Source: Dipteris shenzhenensis
Lineage: Eukaryota; Polypodiophyta; Polypodiopsida; Gleicheniales
Reading direction: 5' to 3' (one strand)
Length of the DNA: 64,000 nucleotides
Assembly (NCBI GenBank): GCA_047967505.1
Contig: CM106540.1
Below the pieces are notes generated by a model, which was not told the origin of the DNA, searched no databases, and worked only from the letters and a program-made list of their open reading frames with translations. The position numbers were made by a program, and so were the translations under genes. Positions 32,176 to 42,740 of this stretch are shown here, piece after piece. Position 1 is the first letter of the stretch. Every line of letters starts with the position of its first letter.

Positions 32176-32395
32176 GAAGTACCCATGATCGACTTAAAAA
32201 TCAAAGTAAAATTTGTCCCAAATTTAATCAACTCATGATCAAATTTGGGACAAAGAAGTATCCATGATCAACAAACGTGATTGAAATGGAAATTTGAGAC
32301 AACAAAGTACCCATGATCAACAAAGCAACTAACCAAAAATGATTGAAATCAAAATTGAAGATAAAGAAGTACCCATGATCAACGTAATAATCAAA
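32150..32395. repeat. Four-copy repeat around acaaagaagtacccatgatc
   Basis: The word acaaagaagtacccatgatc recurs with small changes near 32170, 32250, 32298 and 32359, together with a gattgaaat(g/a/c)(g/a)aaattg element. Spacing varies from about 48 to 80 bp. The sequence tttgtcccaaattt at 32213 and aaatttgggacaa at 32239 also form an inverted pair. Confidence 0.7.
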
Positions 32396-33099
32396 AACAC
32401 AGTGAAAGCTCCCATTGGTGATCAAGTTGAAAGCCTTGAAGACATTATACTTCAAGCAAAGATTTGTGATGCCAAACGTTATGATCAAAGATGTATGCAT
32501 TAATATTAGTGATGCATACTTCATGATGGCATTCATCATGGTCTAGATGGAAAATGAGAAGGGATACCAATGTGATTGGGAAGACCATGGCTAAAGGGAG
32601 ACAACGTGGTGCATGATTGTAGAGGTTTATGGATGGACAAGAGGTATGAATACCAATGGGAAAGAGCACCCTTCTAAAGTAATGGAAGCATGAGGGATGA
32701 GACATACGGTTCAAAATTTCAAGATAAGCTACTCGCACTCAATATTGTGTTAATAGCTACTATTGATGTAATGAGGGTAGCAATAGAAATTTGAAGGCAT
32801 TCAGTAAAGACAAAGAGGGAGAGAGAGACAATACCCAACATATCACATCAACCAAATCAGTAGTAGCTTATTTACCAAAAGACAAACCATCAAGGAAATC
32901 AATGTGGATTTGTAGGACGAACCAAAGTTGATATAGATCAACAAAGAGCTTCCTATAAAATTTTTAAATGAGTCCAATAACTCTTTTTAGAGTACAAATT
33001 TGTATTCACATGGGAATATACAAACCTAAAAGGAGGTATCACCAAATTGAGTACAGTGTCTTTACAAAGAATCTCAATATTTGATAGAAGCCTTCTAAA
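32396..33099. other. No recognised gene
   Basis: AT-rich. It contains a gagggagagagagac run near 32816. It may be the eroded 3' flank of the copia remnant at 33100-34420 (minus sense), but no LTR was found. Confidence 0.35.
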
Positions 33100-34420
33100 T
33101 CAATTCAAATGTAGCATTGGTGGATCCTCTGTACTCTACTTTGGTGGGAGACAAGGTCACTATTGGTTGCTTCTTACTTTGCCATGTCTGTCGAGCTAAG
33201 ATTGGAGTTGTATCCACTAGTGGATCTACTATCATTTATAATTCCTACCCAATCAGCAATGGTATATCCATGGAAGTGTAGCCTGAATGATTTGGCATAA
33301 TGCAATCAATAATACCATGTACCCTATAGGAATTTGAGTACTCTATTTGCTATAATAAGGAGGTGTCTTCGTGGGATCATACATGAATTGATTGAGCACA
33401 GCAATTGAGTAAGAGTTGTCGTGCCTAGTGATAGTCAGGTAGATGAAGCTACTAGTGAGTTGTCAATATTGAAGAAGATCCAAAGCTAGATAATTGCTGA
33501 GTGTTAACAATTTATAGGAGTAGGGAGTGCTTGCAGTCATGTAGATGAAACTACTTGAGTACAATGTGTGTACTTACCTTGAGAAAGTGTGATGCATGTG
33601 TCCCTTTTACATAATTCCATCCCAAAGAAAACCATGAAGCTCTCCCATATCATTCATGTCAAAGTCCATGGTGAGATGGATTTCTTATTCTTGAATGAGA
33701 TGTATGTTAAATTCGGTGATCATCAAGGCATCAACATAAAGAACTACAAGAAGGACATCTTCTATACAATGTTCTTGATGTAGAGGAATAGATCTAATAG
33801 TTGAAAGATTGATGAAAGGAAATGATGGTGAACTCTTGCATTCAACATAAAGAACTACAAGAAGGATGTCTTCTATACAATCTTCTTGATGTAGAGGAAT
33901 GGATCTGATAGTTGAAAGATTGATGATAGGAAATGATGGTAAACTCTTGCATTTCATGAATGATGTGCTTGTTTAAGTTATAAAGTGATTTTGGCAACTT
34001 GTAAGCTTTCTTTTCCATGCCACTGACAAACATACCTTGGAGGATACGTCTTGTAAATATACTCATAAAAAAACCCATCAAAGAAGGGCCTCTTCACATC
34101 CATCTATTATACGGGCCAGTCAAAGTGTGAATAAAGAGTTGTCACTATCCTATGGTGGTGGTCATCTTTGCAACTAGTGCAAAGGTGTTTTCATAATCTA
34201 TGCCACATTCTTGGGCATATCTTTGTATCTATCGCCTTCCTCATCAAAGTTGAGCTTGACTTTGTAAACCCATTTGCAACCTATGGACTTCTTCGCTCCA
34301 TGGATATCTATCAAAGTCCAAGTCTAATTCTTGAGACAGCATTAGTCATAGCTAGTCCTTCCCAAGTGATAAACAAGGAGGCTACAGTCTGTTGATCTTC
34401 TGTTAGCTCTTTCCCATGGC
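33100..34420 (-). pseudogene. Ty1/copia RT and RNase H remnant
   Basis: Minus-strand order, in broken frames: Gly-Cys-Lys-Trp-Val-Tyr-Lys-Val-Lys near 34270 (start of copia RT), a Gln-Gly/Met-Phe-Val-Ser-Gly segment and Lys-Leu-Pro-Lys-Ser-Leu-Tyr near 34010, Val-Leu-Tyr-Val-Asp-Ala near 33855 (the catalytic box, with Ala for the second Asp), and RNase H-like pieces near 33220-33450 including Asp-Ser-Arg-Ser-Thr-Ser-Gly. Many stops. An in-frame duplication lies inside RT. Confidence 0.7.
33731..33952 (-). repeat. 111-bp in-frame tandem duplication inside copia RT
   Basis: Copies at 33731-33841 and 33842-33952, each starting tcaacataaagaactacaag. The period of 111 is 37 codons, so the frame is kept and the 90-codon minus-strand frame reads through both copies. 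The duplicated part includes the Val-Leu-Tyr-Val residues next to the catalytic box. Confidence 0.9.
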
Positions 34421-34659
34421 TTCCGCAGGAAGAGCAGGGTATTCTCAGTATGCAGGGTCCCGAGGCTTTTAGTCACCTACAGATATATCGGGGTTGTCAT
34501 TTGTAGTATACGTGTAGCTTAGGACCTCGAGTCGTATTCCGGTGAGAGATGTAGGCTTAAGTGTGGTAAGCAAACATAGTGCATGCATGTGTAAAAGGAA
34601 CATGTATGATCATGGTTGAGGTAATGAAGGCTTTTGTCTTCATTGGGTGTGGCAGGGTT
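34421..34659. other. Short unassigned spacer
   Basis: About 240 bp between the copia remnant and the minisatellite. No motif seen. Confidence 0.4.
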
Positions 34660-34840
34660 TAGGAGGAGTTTAAGGGTTAGAAGGAGGTTCCAGAGTCTAG
34701 AAAGAGGTTCCAGGGTTTAGAAAGAGGTTCCAGGGTTAGAAGGAGGTCCAAGTTTAGAAGGAGGTCCAAGGTTTAGAAGGAGGCTCCAAGGTTTAGAGAG
34801 AGGTTCCAGAGTTTAGAAGAGGTTCCAACGTTCAGGGTAG
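34660..34840 (+). repeat. Minisatellite, about 20-22 bp unit
   Basis: Roughly eight to nine variants of ggtttagaaggaggttccag in direct order, with unit lengths from 18 to 24 bp. Some units contain agggtttag, which resembles the plant telomere word but is not arranged as telomere repeats. Confidence 0.85.
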
Positions 34841-34949
34841 AGAACATGGTGGAGAACTTGTCTCCCTTGTAGATCATGGAGGTTAAGGGTTGAGGAACTA
34901 AGGGTTTAGGGGGAGCATAGGAGTGGGAAAGGAAGAACGTGTAAGAGCA

Positions 34950-35122
34950 TGGGGGAAAGAAGAGAGAGGAGGGAGGAGGAGGAGGAGAAGGAGGGAGGAG
35001 GAGGAGGAAGAGGGAGGAGGAGAAGGAGGGAGGAGGAGGAAGAGGGAGGAGGAGAAGGAGGAGGAGGAGGGAGGAGGAGAGGGAGAGAATGGGTTGCAAG
35101 GTTGGAGGAGAGGGGAGGAGGA
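34950..35122 (+). repeat. Purine-only (GGA)n/(GAG)n tract
   Basis: About 170 bp almost free of C and T on the plus strand, made of gga, gag and gaa triplets. Long homopurine tracts of this type can form triplex DNA. Glu/Gly- and Pro/Ser-rich frames over it are by-products. Confidence 0.95.
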
Positions 35123-35274
35123 GTTGCAAGGTTAGGACATGCTTTTGGACGTGGAGTGCAAGGAAGCATGGACACTTGAGACAATTGCTTGGAATACCAA
35201 AGTAGAACTCAACACAATGCCCCAAAGAGTGTGGGCTTCATTCCATTATGGGGTATTTATACAAGTTGGAGAGC

Positions 35275-35455
35275 TTCTCTCTCTGCATGTAGGAATTGTA
35301 AGACATTCTCTCTCTGCATGTAGAACTTGCATATAGAAGTTGCATGTAGGAGTTGCATGTAGAACTCGCATGTAGGAGTTGCATGTAGAACTCGCATGTA
35401 GGAGTTGCATGTAGGGATCGTATGTAGAACTTGCATGTAGAACATGCAAGTTGGA
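35275..35455 (+). repeat. Minisatellite of 13-bp units, 26-bp higher order
   Basis: About thirteen copies of gcatgtagaactt/c or gcatgtaggagtt, often alternating so that a 26-bp pair repeats. The left end has ctctctctgcatgtag twice at 35278 and 35308. Minus-strand frames with Met-Gln-Val-Leu-His-Ala repeats are by-products. Confidence 0.9.
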
Positions 35456-35479
35456 TTTTTAAGAGGGATTATTTCTAGC

Positions 35480-38250
35480 CTTATGCAAGTACAAGCGGAG
35501 CTTTGCCGCTACTCTACACACACATTCTGTTCTACCTAAGTCTATGTTGGCACAGAGACAACATACTCCCGGATCCATTTTATTACCCGTCCTTGGGTTA
35601 TGGCTTATTGTGAGCACGTACCTAGATTGCCATGCCTTTAGTCCAGTGGCTGTGGAACTTGTGTCATGCCAGTCGGTCCTGCTGTAAAGCTTTGGCACCA
35701 TACAATTTTTGCTCAGTTTCCAGGTAGCCTATATCCACCATTTGTTCGAACAGAGATATGTGGTGTGCTTCTAAGAAGATCACTCTTTGATAGAGTCGGC
35801 TTGTAATCTGAGCATCGACCCGTTCATTGGGATTGAAACTGAGTGGAGGAAAATAAGTATTGAGGTAACATGGGACCTCTAGAATGAATTCCAATGTTTT
35901 GCAAAAGATAGCACTTAGGCAAAGGAAGCGATTAATGTTGCGGTGCATTATTTGCTCATGCTACTGAAGTGCATGGATCATTGTGCCTTGGATATTCCAT
36001 TCTACACCAGAGCATGGTTCGATCATTGGCCAATTAATGGTGCGATCTTCATCCAAAGTGTGTATGTTGGCTTCCCATTTTTTACGTCGTGGAATTGCAT
36101 AGAATTTGGGATGGGTTTTGAGACATGGAGGTGCACATAGGTACTCTTCAAGAATATTACGTCAAAGAGATTGGGACGGCGCCAATCAGGTTGTGGATCC
36201 AACTTGCTTATCCAATCTTCACTAATTTGACGCTCACGAAGATTGGTAGGAAAGTTGTCTAGGGCCCATCCACCTCTAGTTTTCATATCAGGATATTTGC
36301 TCCAAAATTCCTTGATGGGGTTACTAGGAAGTGGTATCTCATCAAAATCATACCCATCATTGGAACTTGGCATGGGAGTACGAATTGGATTATTAGGATC
36401 CTGATATTCAAAATCAAATACTGTGTCATTTTTGGTTGATGGAAGCACAAGTAGTGTCGGAGGTGATGACGGTGAGGTAGGGAGAGAATCTGGGGACATG
36501 GGGGAGAAATATGGAAGAGTGTTAGTTGTGGAAGGGGGAGCAAAGGGGAGGGGGGGAAGAATTGGGCAAATGGTTTGAGCAGCTTGGTAATCCTCAAGGG
36601 TAGGATTAGCAAGGGAGGGGAAGAAGCTAAGTGTGAGGGGCTCGCAAGTTTGTGACTGTTGGGTTAGTTGAAAATGGTGAGAGGCATGAGCAAAGAGATG
36701 ATGGAGGGAATAGATGTTAGGATGGAGCTCGAGGAAGGTTAAGAGGGTGGTAGCAGCAAGGGTAAGTGAGGTTATGAGGTTGGCAGAGAGAGTGGTTAGA
36801 TATGGGAAGTTGGATGTGAGATAGGCGCTGTCATCTTCTGACACGTCTTTTTGCTGGTGCGATGGGATCATCAGCTGCATGGGTGGGATGTCGGTTATGT
36901 TGTGCCTTGCAAATAATAGTGGTGGCCTTTGTAGCAATGTCAAACCAACAATAACCTTGAGGGGAGGACTACCCATGAGGCATACATATGTAATGAAAGC
37001 ATCCATCTTGAGTGCTATAAACCCGGCATGTGTAGCTAGGCAGAAGATATTTTTCTCATCTTTGGACAAGTCTTGGCAAATTATGCGCAGAGTTTTGGTC
37101 CCTATGGAACGTTCCCATTTGATTGTTGGATGAGCAGATATGATCCTGATTTGGAGTTGCTTCCATTGGATAAGCATGCATGCGTTGAGGTGATCTTCCA
37201 CTTGTAGAGGAGCCACAAGCTCCTGGTACGCCACCGTTGTGCATTGTAGTGGGGCTTCATTGGTGTTGTCTTCCAATGCCTCATTGTTGTGCACTGGTAA
37301 TTGGAGTTTAAGCTTGGAGATGATTATCTTTTGGGAGTGCATCTCATTCATTTTTTCTTTGTATTGCTAGTAGATGGTTGTATATGCCTCCTTAAGCTTT
37401 CTCATTTGCAAGGTGACCTTTGCCTGTTGAGGAATGTCTTCAGTGGTAGTATTGGACCATTGGTCCAAGACTTGTGCTTGTGAAGTGCTGGCCTCTTGAG
37501 CGGTAGCAAGTTGGTCCTTTAAGATTCCGCATTCCCTTGTAAGCTTGTCAATGCTGAAGACACGTACTACCAAAGATTGTTTCATGTCTTCAAGCTTGTC
37601 TTTGCAATCCTAGAACTCTTCTTCTTTGTGAATTAGAGTGAGTCGAGCTTGTGCCACTACCTTCGTCTGCTGAGCATGTGTGGATGTCAAGGAGTTATAG
37701 TAGGTCTGTAGGATTGCCGTTGCTTGTACTACTGCTGTTAGCTATGTTTGACTTTGGTGGAGGTTGGAGGTCATATCCCTCACTATCTTGAAGAGCTTGG
37801 TTCATGTGCACTTCTTCTACCTCCTTCTCATCTATCTGCGCACGAAGTGCCTTAACGTCTATGGCGATTGCCTAGAATTGGTCTTCGATTTCTATTGCAG
37901 TCTGTCTGTCCAATTCTCTTGCATATTCTTCCTTGGCCAAGCTAGTGAACTTTGGCTCATTTGGCTAGCTTGATGTTGGAGAATGACAGATGGTGATGAG
38001 GTCTAGCAATACTGCTGATACAAGTGGTGCCCATGTAGCCATCCTGATGATTCTGTAGTACTTGGGGGAGGTTTTTCCAATGGTATTTCAGTCTTTTGTG
38101 TACAGTAGTCATACTGTTGATCTGGCGGGGAAGAGTCGATGGTGGCAAAGAAGAGTTCGTAAACAACTTTTATAGCTGACATCATTGCAAAAGATTGGGG
38201 GTACGGCATCACATCAAGTTGTTCATCAAAGCAAAGAGGAAAGCCATTAC
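35480..38250 (-). pseudogene. Long coiled-coil reading frame of unknown function
   Basis: On the minus strand an eroded frame of perhaps 850 codons can be followed with a few stops and shifts. It starts near 37750 with Gln-, Lys- and Leu-rich heptads, for example at 37585-37367, and continues as an uninterrupted 442-codon frame (37351-36023). That part has a central Pro-, Ser- and Thr-rich stretch and ends in a conserved-looking block with Trp-Ala-Leu-Asp-Asn-Phe and Asp-Trp-Ile-Ser-Lys-Leu. A last part runs at 35948-35470. I recognise no family. It lies downstream of an RNase H-like segment on the same strand, so it may be an extra ORF of a retroelement. Confidence 0.45.
36023..37351 (-). 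CDS. Uninterrupted 442-codon frame, unknown protein
   Basis: The longest fully open frame in the window outside pol. ATG at 37351. The N-terminal ~60 residues continue the upstream coiled coil, residues 60-200 are mixed, 240-320 are Pro/Ser/Thr-rich and probably disordered, and 320-442 are acidic then folded-looking. No transposase, gag, RT or integrase motif was found. The upstream frame (37585-37367) ends at a stop directly before it, so the natural start was probably further upstream. Codon use is like the degraded elements around it. Confidence 0.45.
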   Translation of the reverse strand: MNEMHSQKIIISKLKLQLPVHNNEALEDNTNEAPLQCTTVAYQELVAPLQVEDHLNACMLIQWKQLQIRIISAHPTIKWERSIGTKTLRIICQDLSKDEKNIFCLATHAGFIALKMDAFITYVCLMGSPPLKVIVGLTLLQRPPLLFARHNITDIPPMQLMIPSHQQKDVSEDDSAYLTSNFPYLTTLSANLITSLTLAATTLLTFLELHPNIYSLHHLFAHASHHFQLTQQSQTCEPLTLSFFPSLANPTLEDYQAAQTICPILPPLPFAPPSTTNTLPYFSPMSPDSLPTSPSSPPTLLVLPSTKNDTVFDFEYQDPNNPIRTPMPSSNDGYDFDEIPLPSNPIKEFWSKYPDMKTRGGWALDNFPTNLRERQISEDWISKLDPQPDWRRPNLFDVIFLKSTYVHLHVSKPIPNSMQFHDVKNGKPTYTLWMKIAPLIGQ

Positions 38251-38439
38251 CATGGTAAGAAGATGTAGCATATTACCTTCCGAATCCTCAAGCTCTTGTC
38301 ATCTCCATGAGATTTCTTCTAGTGGGGTGAGGTTCAGCATTTCCATTCCTTTGAAGAGGTATCTCCTTTTGATTCATAGGATGCTCGTGCTAGTGAGTCG
38401 GTGATGCTATTCTGAGTTCTTGGAATATGCTTCACTTGA

Positions 38440-38790
38440 ATCTCTTCAAAGTTTTGACAAAGCTAAGTAGCCTGTTGATTGTGGCTTCACTTCTTACTTT
38501 CCACTCACCGCTCACTTGTCGGCATACCAATTGTGAGTCACCTCATACCTCTAGCTGAGTGATTTGATGTTCTTTGGCTTTTTGCAAGCCAAAAATGAGT
38601 GCGGAGTATTCAGCCTAATTGTAAGTGTTGCTGCCATGAGGTTGCCATACAAAAACTTTTCTCTGTTGGGTGAAGTCAAGGTCACTCCTACCCCCACCAC
38701 TTTTGTCGAAGGTCTATAAGCACCATCAAAGTGTAAGACCCAAGCCGACGTCATATGAGCACCAAGACACGTACATCCCAAGTCTCCCAA
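38440..38790 (-). pseudogene. RNase H-like (RVT_3-type) segment
   Basis: The frame at 38790-38551 reads Trp-Val-Leu-His-Phe-Asp-Gly-Ala-Tyr, then Gly-Val-Gly-Val-Thr-Leu, the first catalytic-Asp region of RNase H. In another frame the expected Ala-Glu-Tyr and later Gly-Asp-Ser-Gln-Leu-Val segments follow near 38610 and 38530. This looks like the second RNase H-type domain of some plant gypsy elements. Reverse transcriptase is not seen upstream, and integrase is not seen downstream. Confidence 0.7.
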
Positions 38791-38799
38791 TAATCTAGG

Positions 38800-39771
38800 A
38801 TTAGGGAGGATGAGTGAATGAGGGATGCTTAAACCTCAGCAAGGTGTTCTACCCCAAACAAGCTACAATTTTCTGTTGAAAATTCACTTTGTGTCCAAAC
38901 AAAATTACCACATGAAGTTCATGATGTGGAACAAAAGGTTAGGAACAAAGGGGTCACGAGGATAGAACATCTTAACCATATAAATGCATCTTATTACATA
39001 AGAATTCGAAGAACCCTAGCTCCTTGGCATAATCATAGTAATAGCTCCTTGGCTTTTCCTAGACCTTGACCTTTTTCTTGAATACTCTTTTCTTCTTGAC
39101 CTTCAAAGGGAGAGAGTTAGATGAACAACTAGATTCTGGCATTTTGTCGGTCACGTGAGAGAATTCTCTAGAAGAGACTCACTTTTCACGCGTCTTCTTC
39201 ACCTAGGAATACCTTCTGATTTTGACCAACCAATCGTGAAGAGCTCGGAGAACTGAACACTTCTCCTTTTTGCGCCACCGAGAAATTTCACCCCATCAAA
39301 AAGATACGACCCCCGGAAGCTTTGTTGCCATAGAGGATGTAGGATGCAAACCAGGGAGGAGGAGGCAGTGAGGTGGCGACATGCATGAAGCACAAGGGAG
39401 GAGTGGATAGCGAGGTAGGCAAACACGGTGCACGGAGTGCAAAGGTGGTAGCACAGGTAGAGGAAGTAGCGGGATCGGCGACGGCGGTGGCATAGGCACA
39501 TGCGACAAGTGCAAGTGGCTGGCGACAACAAGGTCAACGACAACGCACAAGCGGTGGCAAGCGCAGGTGGCAGTGGCACAGGCAGTGGTGCAAGCAGCAG
39601 TGATAGCAGGATCAGTGGTGACACAGGCAGCAAGATCGATGATGATGCACGACACAGATGGCGACGTGTGGGGCATGGCATTCGGTGGTGTCACACAGTA
39701 GTGTGGCAGCACGACGCAAATGGCGAGGCATATGGTAGCACGGATGGCGAGGCACAAATGGAGAGAATGCA

Positions 39772-39774
<3 letters not shown>
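38800..39774. other. No recognised gene; GC-rich alternating stretch
   Basis: 38800-39200 is unassigned. 39300-39770 is rich in gca, ggc and cgg words, open on both strands for about 150 codons (39199-39757 minus, 39500-39955 plus). The low-complexity peptides show no motif and the frames are probably by-products of composition. Confidence 0.4.

Positions 39775-39826
<52 letters not shown>
39775..39826 (+). repeat. (GA)n microsatellite and purine tract
   Basis: About 25 ga dinucleotides without interruption, followed to about 39990 by a wider purine-rich stretch. Confidence 0.95.
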
Positions 39827-39828
<2 letters not shown>

Positions 39829-40028
39829 AAATTCTAGAGAGAGAAAGTCAACAAAATTAGAGAGAGGAGAGAGGAATAGGGGAAGAAAAAAAGGTGGGGG
39901 AAAAGAGGGACTAGAGGGAGGACTAGAGAGAGAAGATGAGAGGGAGAGGGGGTGAGATGAGAAGAGAGGGGGAGGGAAGAGAGAATTTGCACAAGAGAAC
40001 TACAAAGTTGTTGAAGGTGGCATGATCC

Positions 40029-40381
40029 TATTGAGATATCGAGCTCCACTCGAGATATGCCAGGGTGACCGTTGTGTATTTATGTCACCGACTTGTTAGC
40101 TGGAGATGCGGTTGGTACACCGCCCACGAATAATAGCTGGATGATAGCTATCCTTATCTACTCTAGTTTGTGGCTCAGTTAGTATGCCACCTTAGTTAGT
40201 TGAGTTTGGTTTGAGACCCACATATAGGGTTCTTCTATTTCTTTGTACTAGAGTTCTTTTTGGCTTACACAACTAAGAAGAGGAAAACTGTTTTCAGCCT
40301 CCACCTTTGTGTGTATTCCCCCATTGTGCATGTGAGAAAGCCGCAAGTGAGACTCCTTCCCTCTCTCCCACAATCTTCACA
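40029..40381 (+). repeat. 5' LTR of the young copia element
   Basis: 353 bp ending caatcttcaca. It begins tattgagatatc where the 3' LTR has tgttgagatatc, so the terminal TG has become TA. A near-palindromic cluster gatatcgagctccactcgag lies at the start. The other differences from the 3' LTR are at about 40128, 40137 and 40144. Confidence 0.95.
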
Positions 40382-40393
40382 TGGTATCAGAGC
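40382..40393 (+). other. Primer binding site (initiator Met-tRNA)
   Basis: tggtatcagagc directly after the 5' LTR with no spacer, identical to the primer site at 4644. Confidence 0.95.
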
Positions 40394-40927
40394 CTTGTTT
40401 GTGGTAAGGAGCTCAAGAAAGCAAGCCAAGTTCGTGGTGTCCTAGTAAGAGGACAAGTGTTGCTTTCCTATTTCGAGTTTGGGAGCAAATCTCTGCAAGT
40501 AGCACAGCCAGAAGTGCAGGAGTGCACTGTTTCAGATTGAGACGCCCTTCGCGGTGTGGCGAGAGCGTAGTATATGTTGCGGGAAAGGGCGAAGACCTTA
40601 GTGACTTTATTTTTCTGATTTGAGGCCGTTTTGGGGCCCGTTTTGAAGGCGAAAGTTCTTCGCGGGCACTCAGAAAAAGGCCCTGTTTTTTGCTGTGCGA
40701 CCACTGCGCGGCTAGTCGGTGGAAAGGTGCCGCAGAAATTGCATCGTATGCCTGTGTGCAAAGATATTGGGAGTTGCAGATTCATGCCTGTTGCCTGTTG
40801 ATGCAAAATCGTCACTAGGGAGTGACTGTGTGGTGAAATACCACTCTTGTCGGTTTTGCAGATCTGCCCGTGTGAGGCAAAAGCTGTGTTTTTTTTGTAG
40901 TGACAGAATATTTTGTAGTGTTCTGTA
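40394..40927 (+). other. Leader of the young copia element
   Basis: About 530 bp between primer site and gag ATG. Minus-strand and plus-strand frames over it are short and unrelated to known proteins. Confidence 0.7.
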
Positions 40928-42740
40928 ATGGCATCCGATTCTCTTTCACAGATTGTCGCTGAAAAGCTTGACAAGAACAACTTCCAGGCATGGAAGTTTA
41001 GAATGACGAATTTCTTGATGGGAAAAGGCTATTGGGAATTCATTACAGGAAATGAAGAAGAACCTGTTCTTCCTAATGTTCCCAGTCAACAGGAAATGTA
41101 GGCATTCAAAGGATGGCATGAGAGAGCCAGGAAAGTTATGTACTGGCTGTCTATCAGTATTTTGAACTCCATGATTGTGCATATTCAGGATGCAAATACG
41201 CCAAAGGAGGCATGGGATACTTTGGCAAAAATGTATAGCACAAATACGCAAGCCAGGAAAATGCAACTCAAACAGGAGTTGCACAATGTGCAGAGAGAAA
41301 ATTTGAGCATAAATGACTACCACATGAAAGTGAAGAAAATTGCAGATGCACTTGCTTCCATTGGGTCGCCAGTGGATGATGACGATTTGGTTTCTGTGAC
41401 CTTGAATGGTCTAGGAAAGGATTATGCACAGTTCCGGACATCCATTGCCGTCCGTGAAAACTTTCCTGATTTTGAGGAGTTGATTGCTCTTCTAATTTCT
41501 GAAGAGCAGAGAAATGGGGGTGCATCTTCTTCAGCAGGAACTTCAAAAGAAACTGTCTTCTACTCAAATGCTGGCAGAGGTAGAGGCAGAGGTAGAGGAG
41601 GCCGATCTGCAGGCCGTGGTAGAAATCAGAATATGCAGCAAACGCAAGAAAACCAATCCTATGCAGGAGGACGTGGGAACTCTAGAGGCAGGGGGAGCCA
41701 AAGAGGCCGTGGTGGATGGCAGAGAGGCCAAAATGCAAACAGCAATATTGAATGCTACTATTGTGGCAAAATGGGTCATATGGCTAAGGACTGCTATAAA
41801 AAGCAGAATGACATTATGAATGGAAAATTGCAGCAAGGCAATTATGCATCCTCTAGTAGACAGGGTGATGACAGAAATGAGCATTTGTTTATGGTGCAGC
41901 ATATGACAAATTCTGTAACAAGTGCAGAAGAAAGCAATGATGTATGGTATGTTGACTTGGGTGCATCAAACCACATGACAGGTCACGCTGAATGGATGTA
42001 GGATGCAAGAAAAATGGAAAAACCAGGATTTGTGGAGACTGGTGATGATACTGCACATCCTATTGTGCAGATTGGCAAAATTCCTTTGTCTATGCAGGAT
42101 GGGAAAAAGAAATACTTGTCTGATGTATTTCATGTCCCGAACATCACCAAGAACCTGGTTTCTGTTGGTCAGATGGTTGAGCAGGGCTTGCAGGTCAGAT
42201 TTAATCCTCATGGATGCTTTGCTGAGGATATGAAAAATAATGGTCGCTTGATAGCAAAAGGAAAGAAGAAGGGCAGGATGTTTACGTTGGATGCAGACAT
42301 GCCTGAATTGAGTGCAGCAATGTTTGCACATGGGACCGGTGTAGTTGCAGATATTGATATCTAGCACAAACGCATTGGTCATGTTAATATACAGCGACTT
42401 AAATCAATGCAAGCCCAAAATATTGTTGCAGGATTGCCAAAATTCAAGGTTGCAGAAATGCATAAGATTTGTGAAGCCTGTCAATTTGGGAAACAGGCAA
42501 GGAAACCTTTTCCTAGGCATGTTCAAGAGAGTAAAAAACCATTGGAATTAATCCACTCTGATGTGTGCACTACAAAAGCTGCATCTATTGGAGGCTGTCA
42601 CTATTTTGTCACATTTATTGATGACTTCAGCAGAAAATTGTGGGTGTATTTTATGAAAAAGAAAAGTGAAGTGTTTGGGCACTTCAAAGCTTTCAAAGCT
42701 ATGGTTGAAAAAGAAACAGGCCTGCAAATAAAAAATGCCT
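40928..42740 (+). pseudogene. Copia Gag, protease and integrase start, with three TAG stops
   Basis: One reading frame from ATG 40928. Gag starts Met-Ala-Ser-Asp-Ser-Leu-Ser-Gln and has Phe-Gln-Ala-Trp-Lys-Phe. A TAG at 41099-41101 breaks it. The Arg-Gly-rich region at 41575-41735 precedes a complete zinc knuckle, Cys-Tyr-Tyr-Cys-Gly-Lys-Met-Gly-His-Met-Ala-Lys-Asp-Cys. Protease follows with Val-Asp-Leu-Gly-Ala-Ser-Asn-His, where Leu replaces the Ser of Asp-Ser-Gly. TAG at 41999-42001. TAG at 42362-42364 stands for the Trp of the Trp-His-Lys-Arg pre-integrase motif. The integrase zinc finger and first catalytic Asp (His-Ser-Asp-Val) follow. A one-base deletion in an A-run near 42732 ends the frame. 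Confidence 0.95.

Noticed and set aside
34640-34920. Telomere-like words agggtttag and aagggtttaggggg
   Set aside because: They occur singly inside a 20-22-bp minisatellite and are not a run of TTTAGGG units, so this is not an interstitial telomere array.
34906-35225. Pro/Ser/Leu-rich and Glu/Gly-rich open frames on both strands
   Set aside because: They are by-products of the purine-only tract, which lacks stop codons in several frames.
35246-35449. Repeat protein frames with Met-Gln-Val-Leu-His-Ala repeats
   Set aside because: They translate the 13/26-bp minisatellite; several frames are open because the unit lacks stops, and there is no start context or neighbour gene.
39199-39955. Overlapping ~150-codon frames on opposite strands
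   Set aside because: Low-complexity Ala/Thr/Cys-rich or Gly/Ser/Arg-rich peptides from GC-rich alternating sequence, running into the (GA)n tract; no motif.
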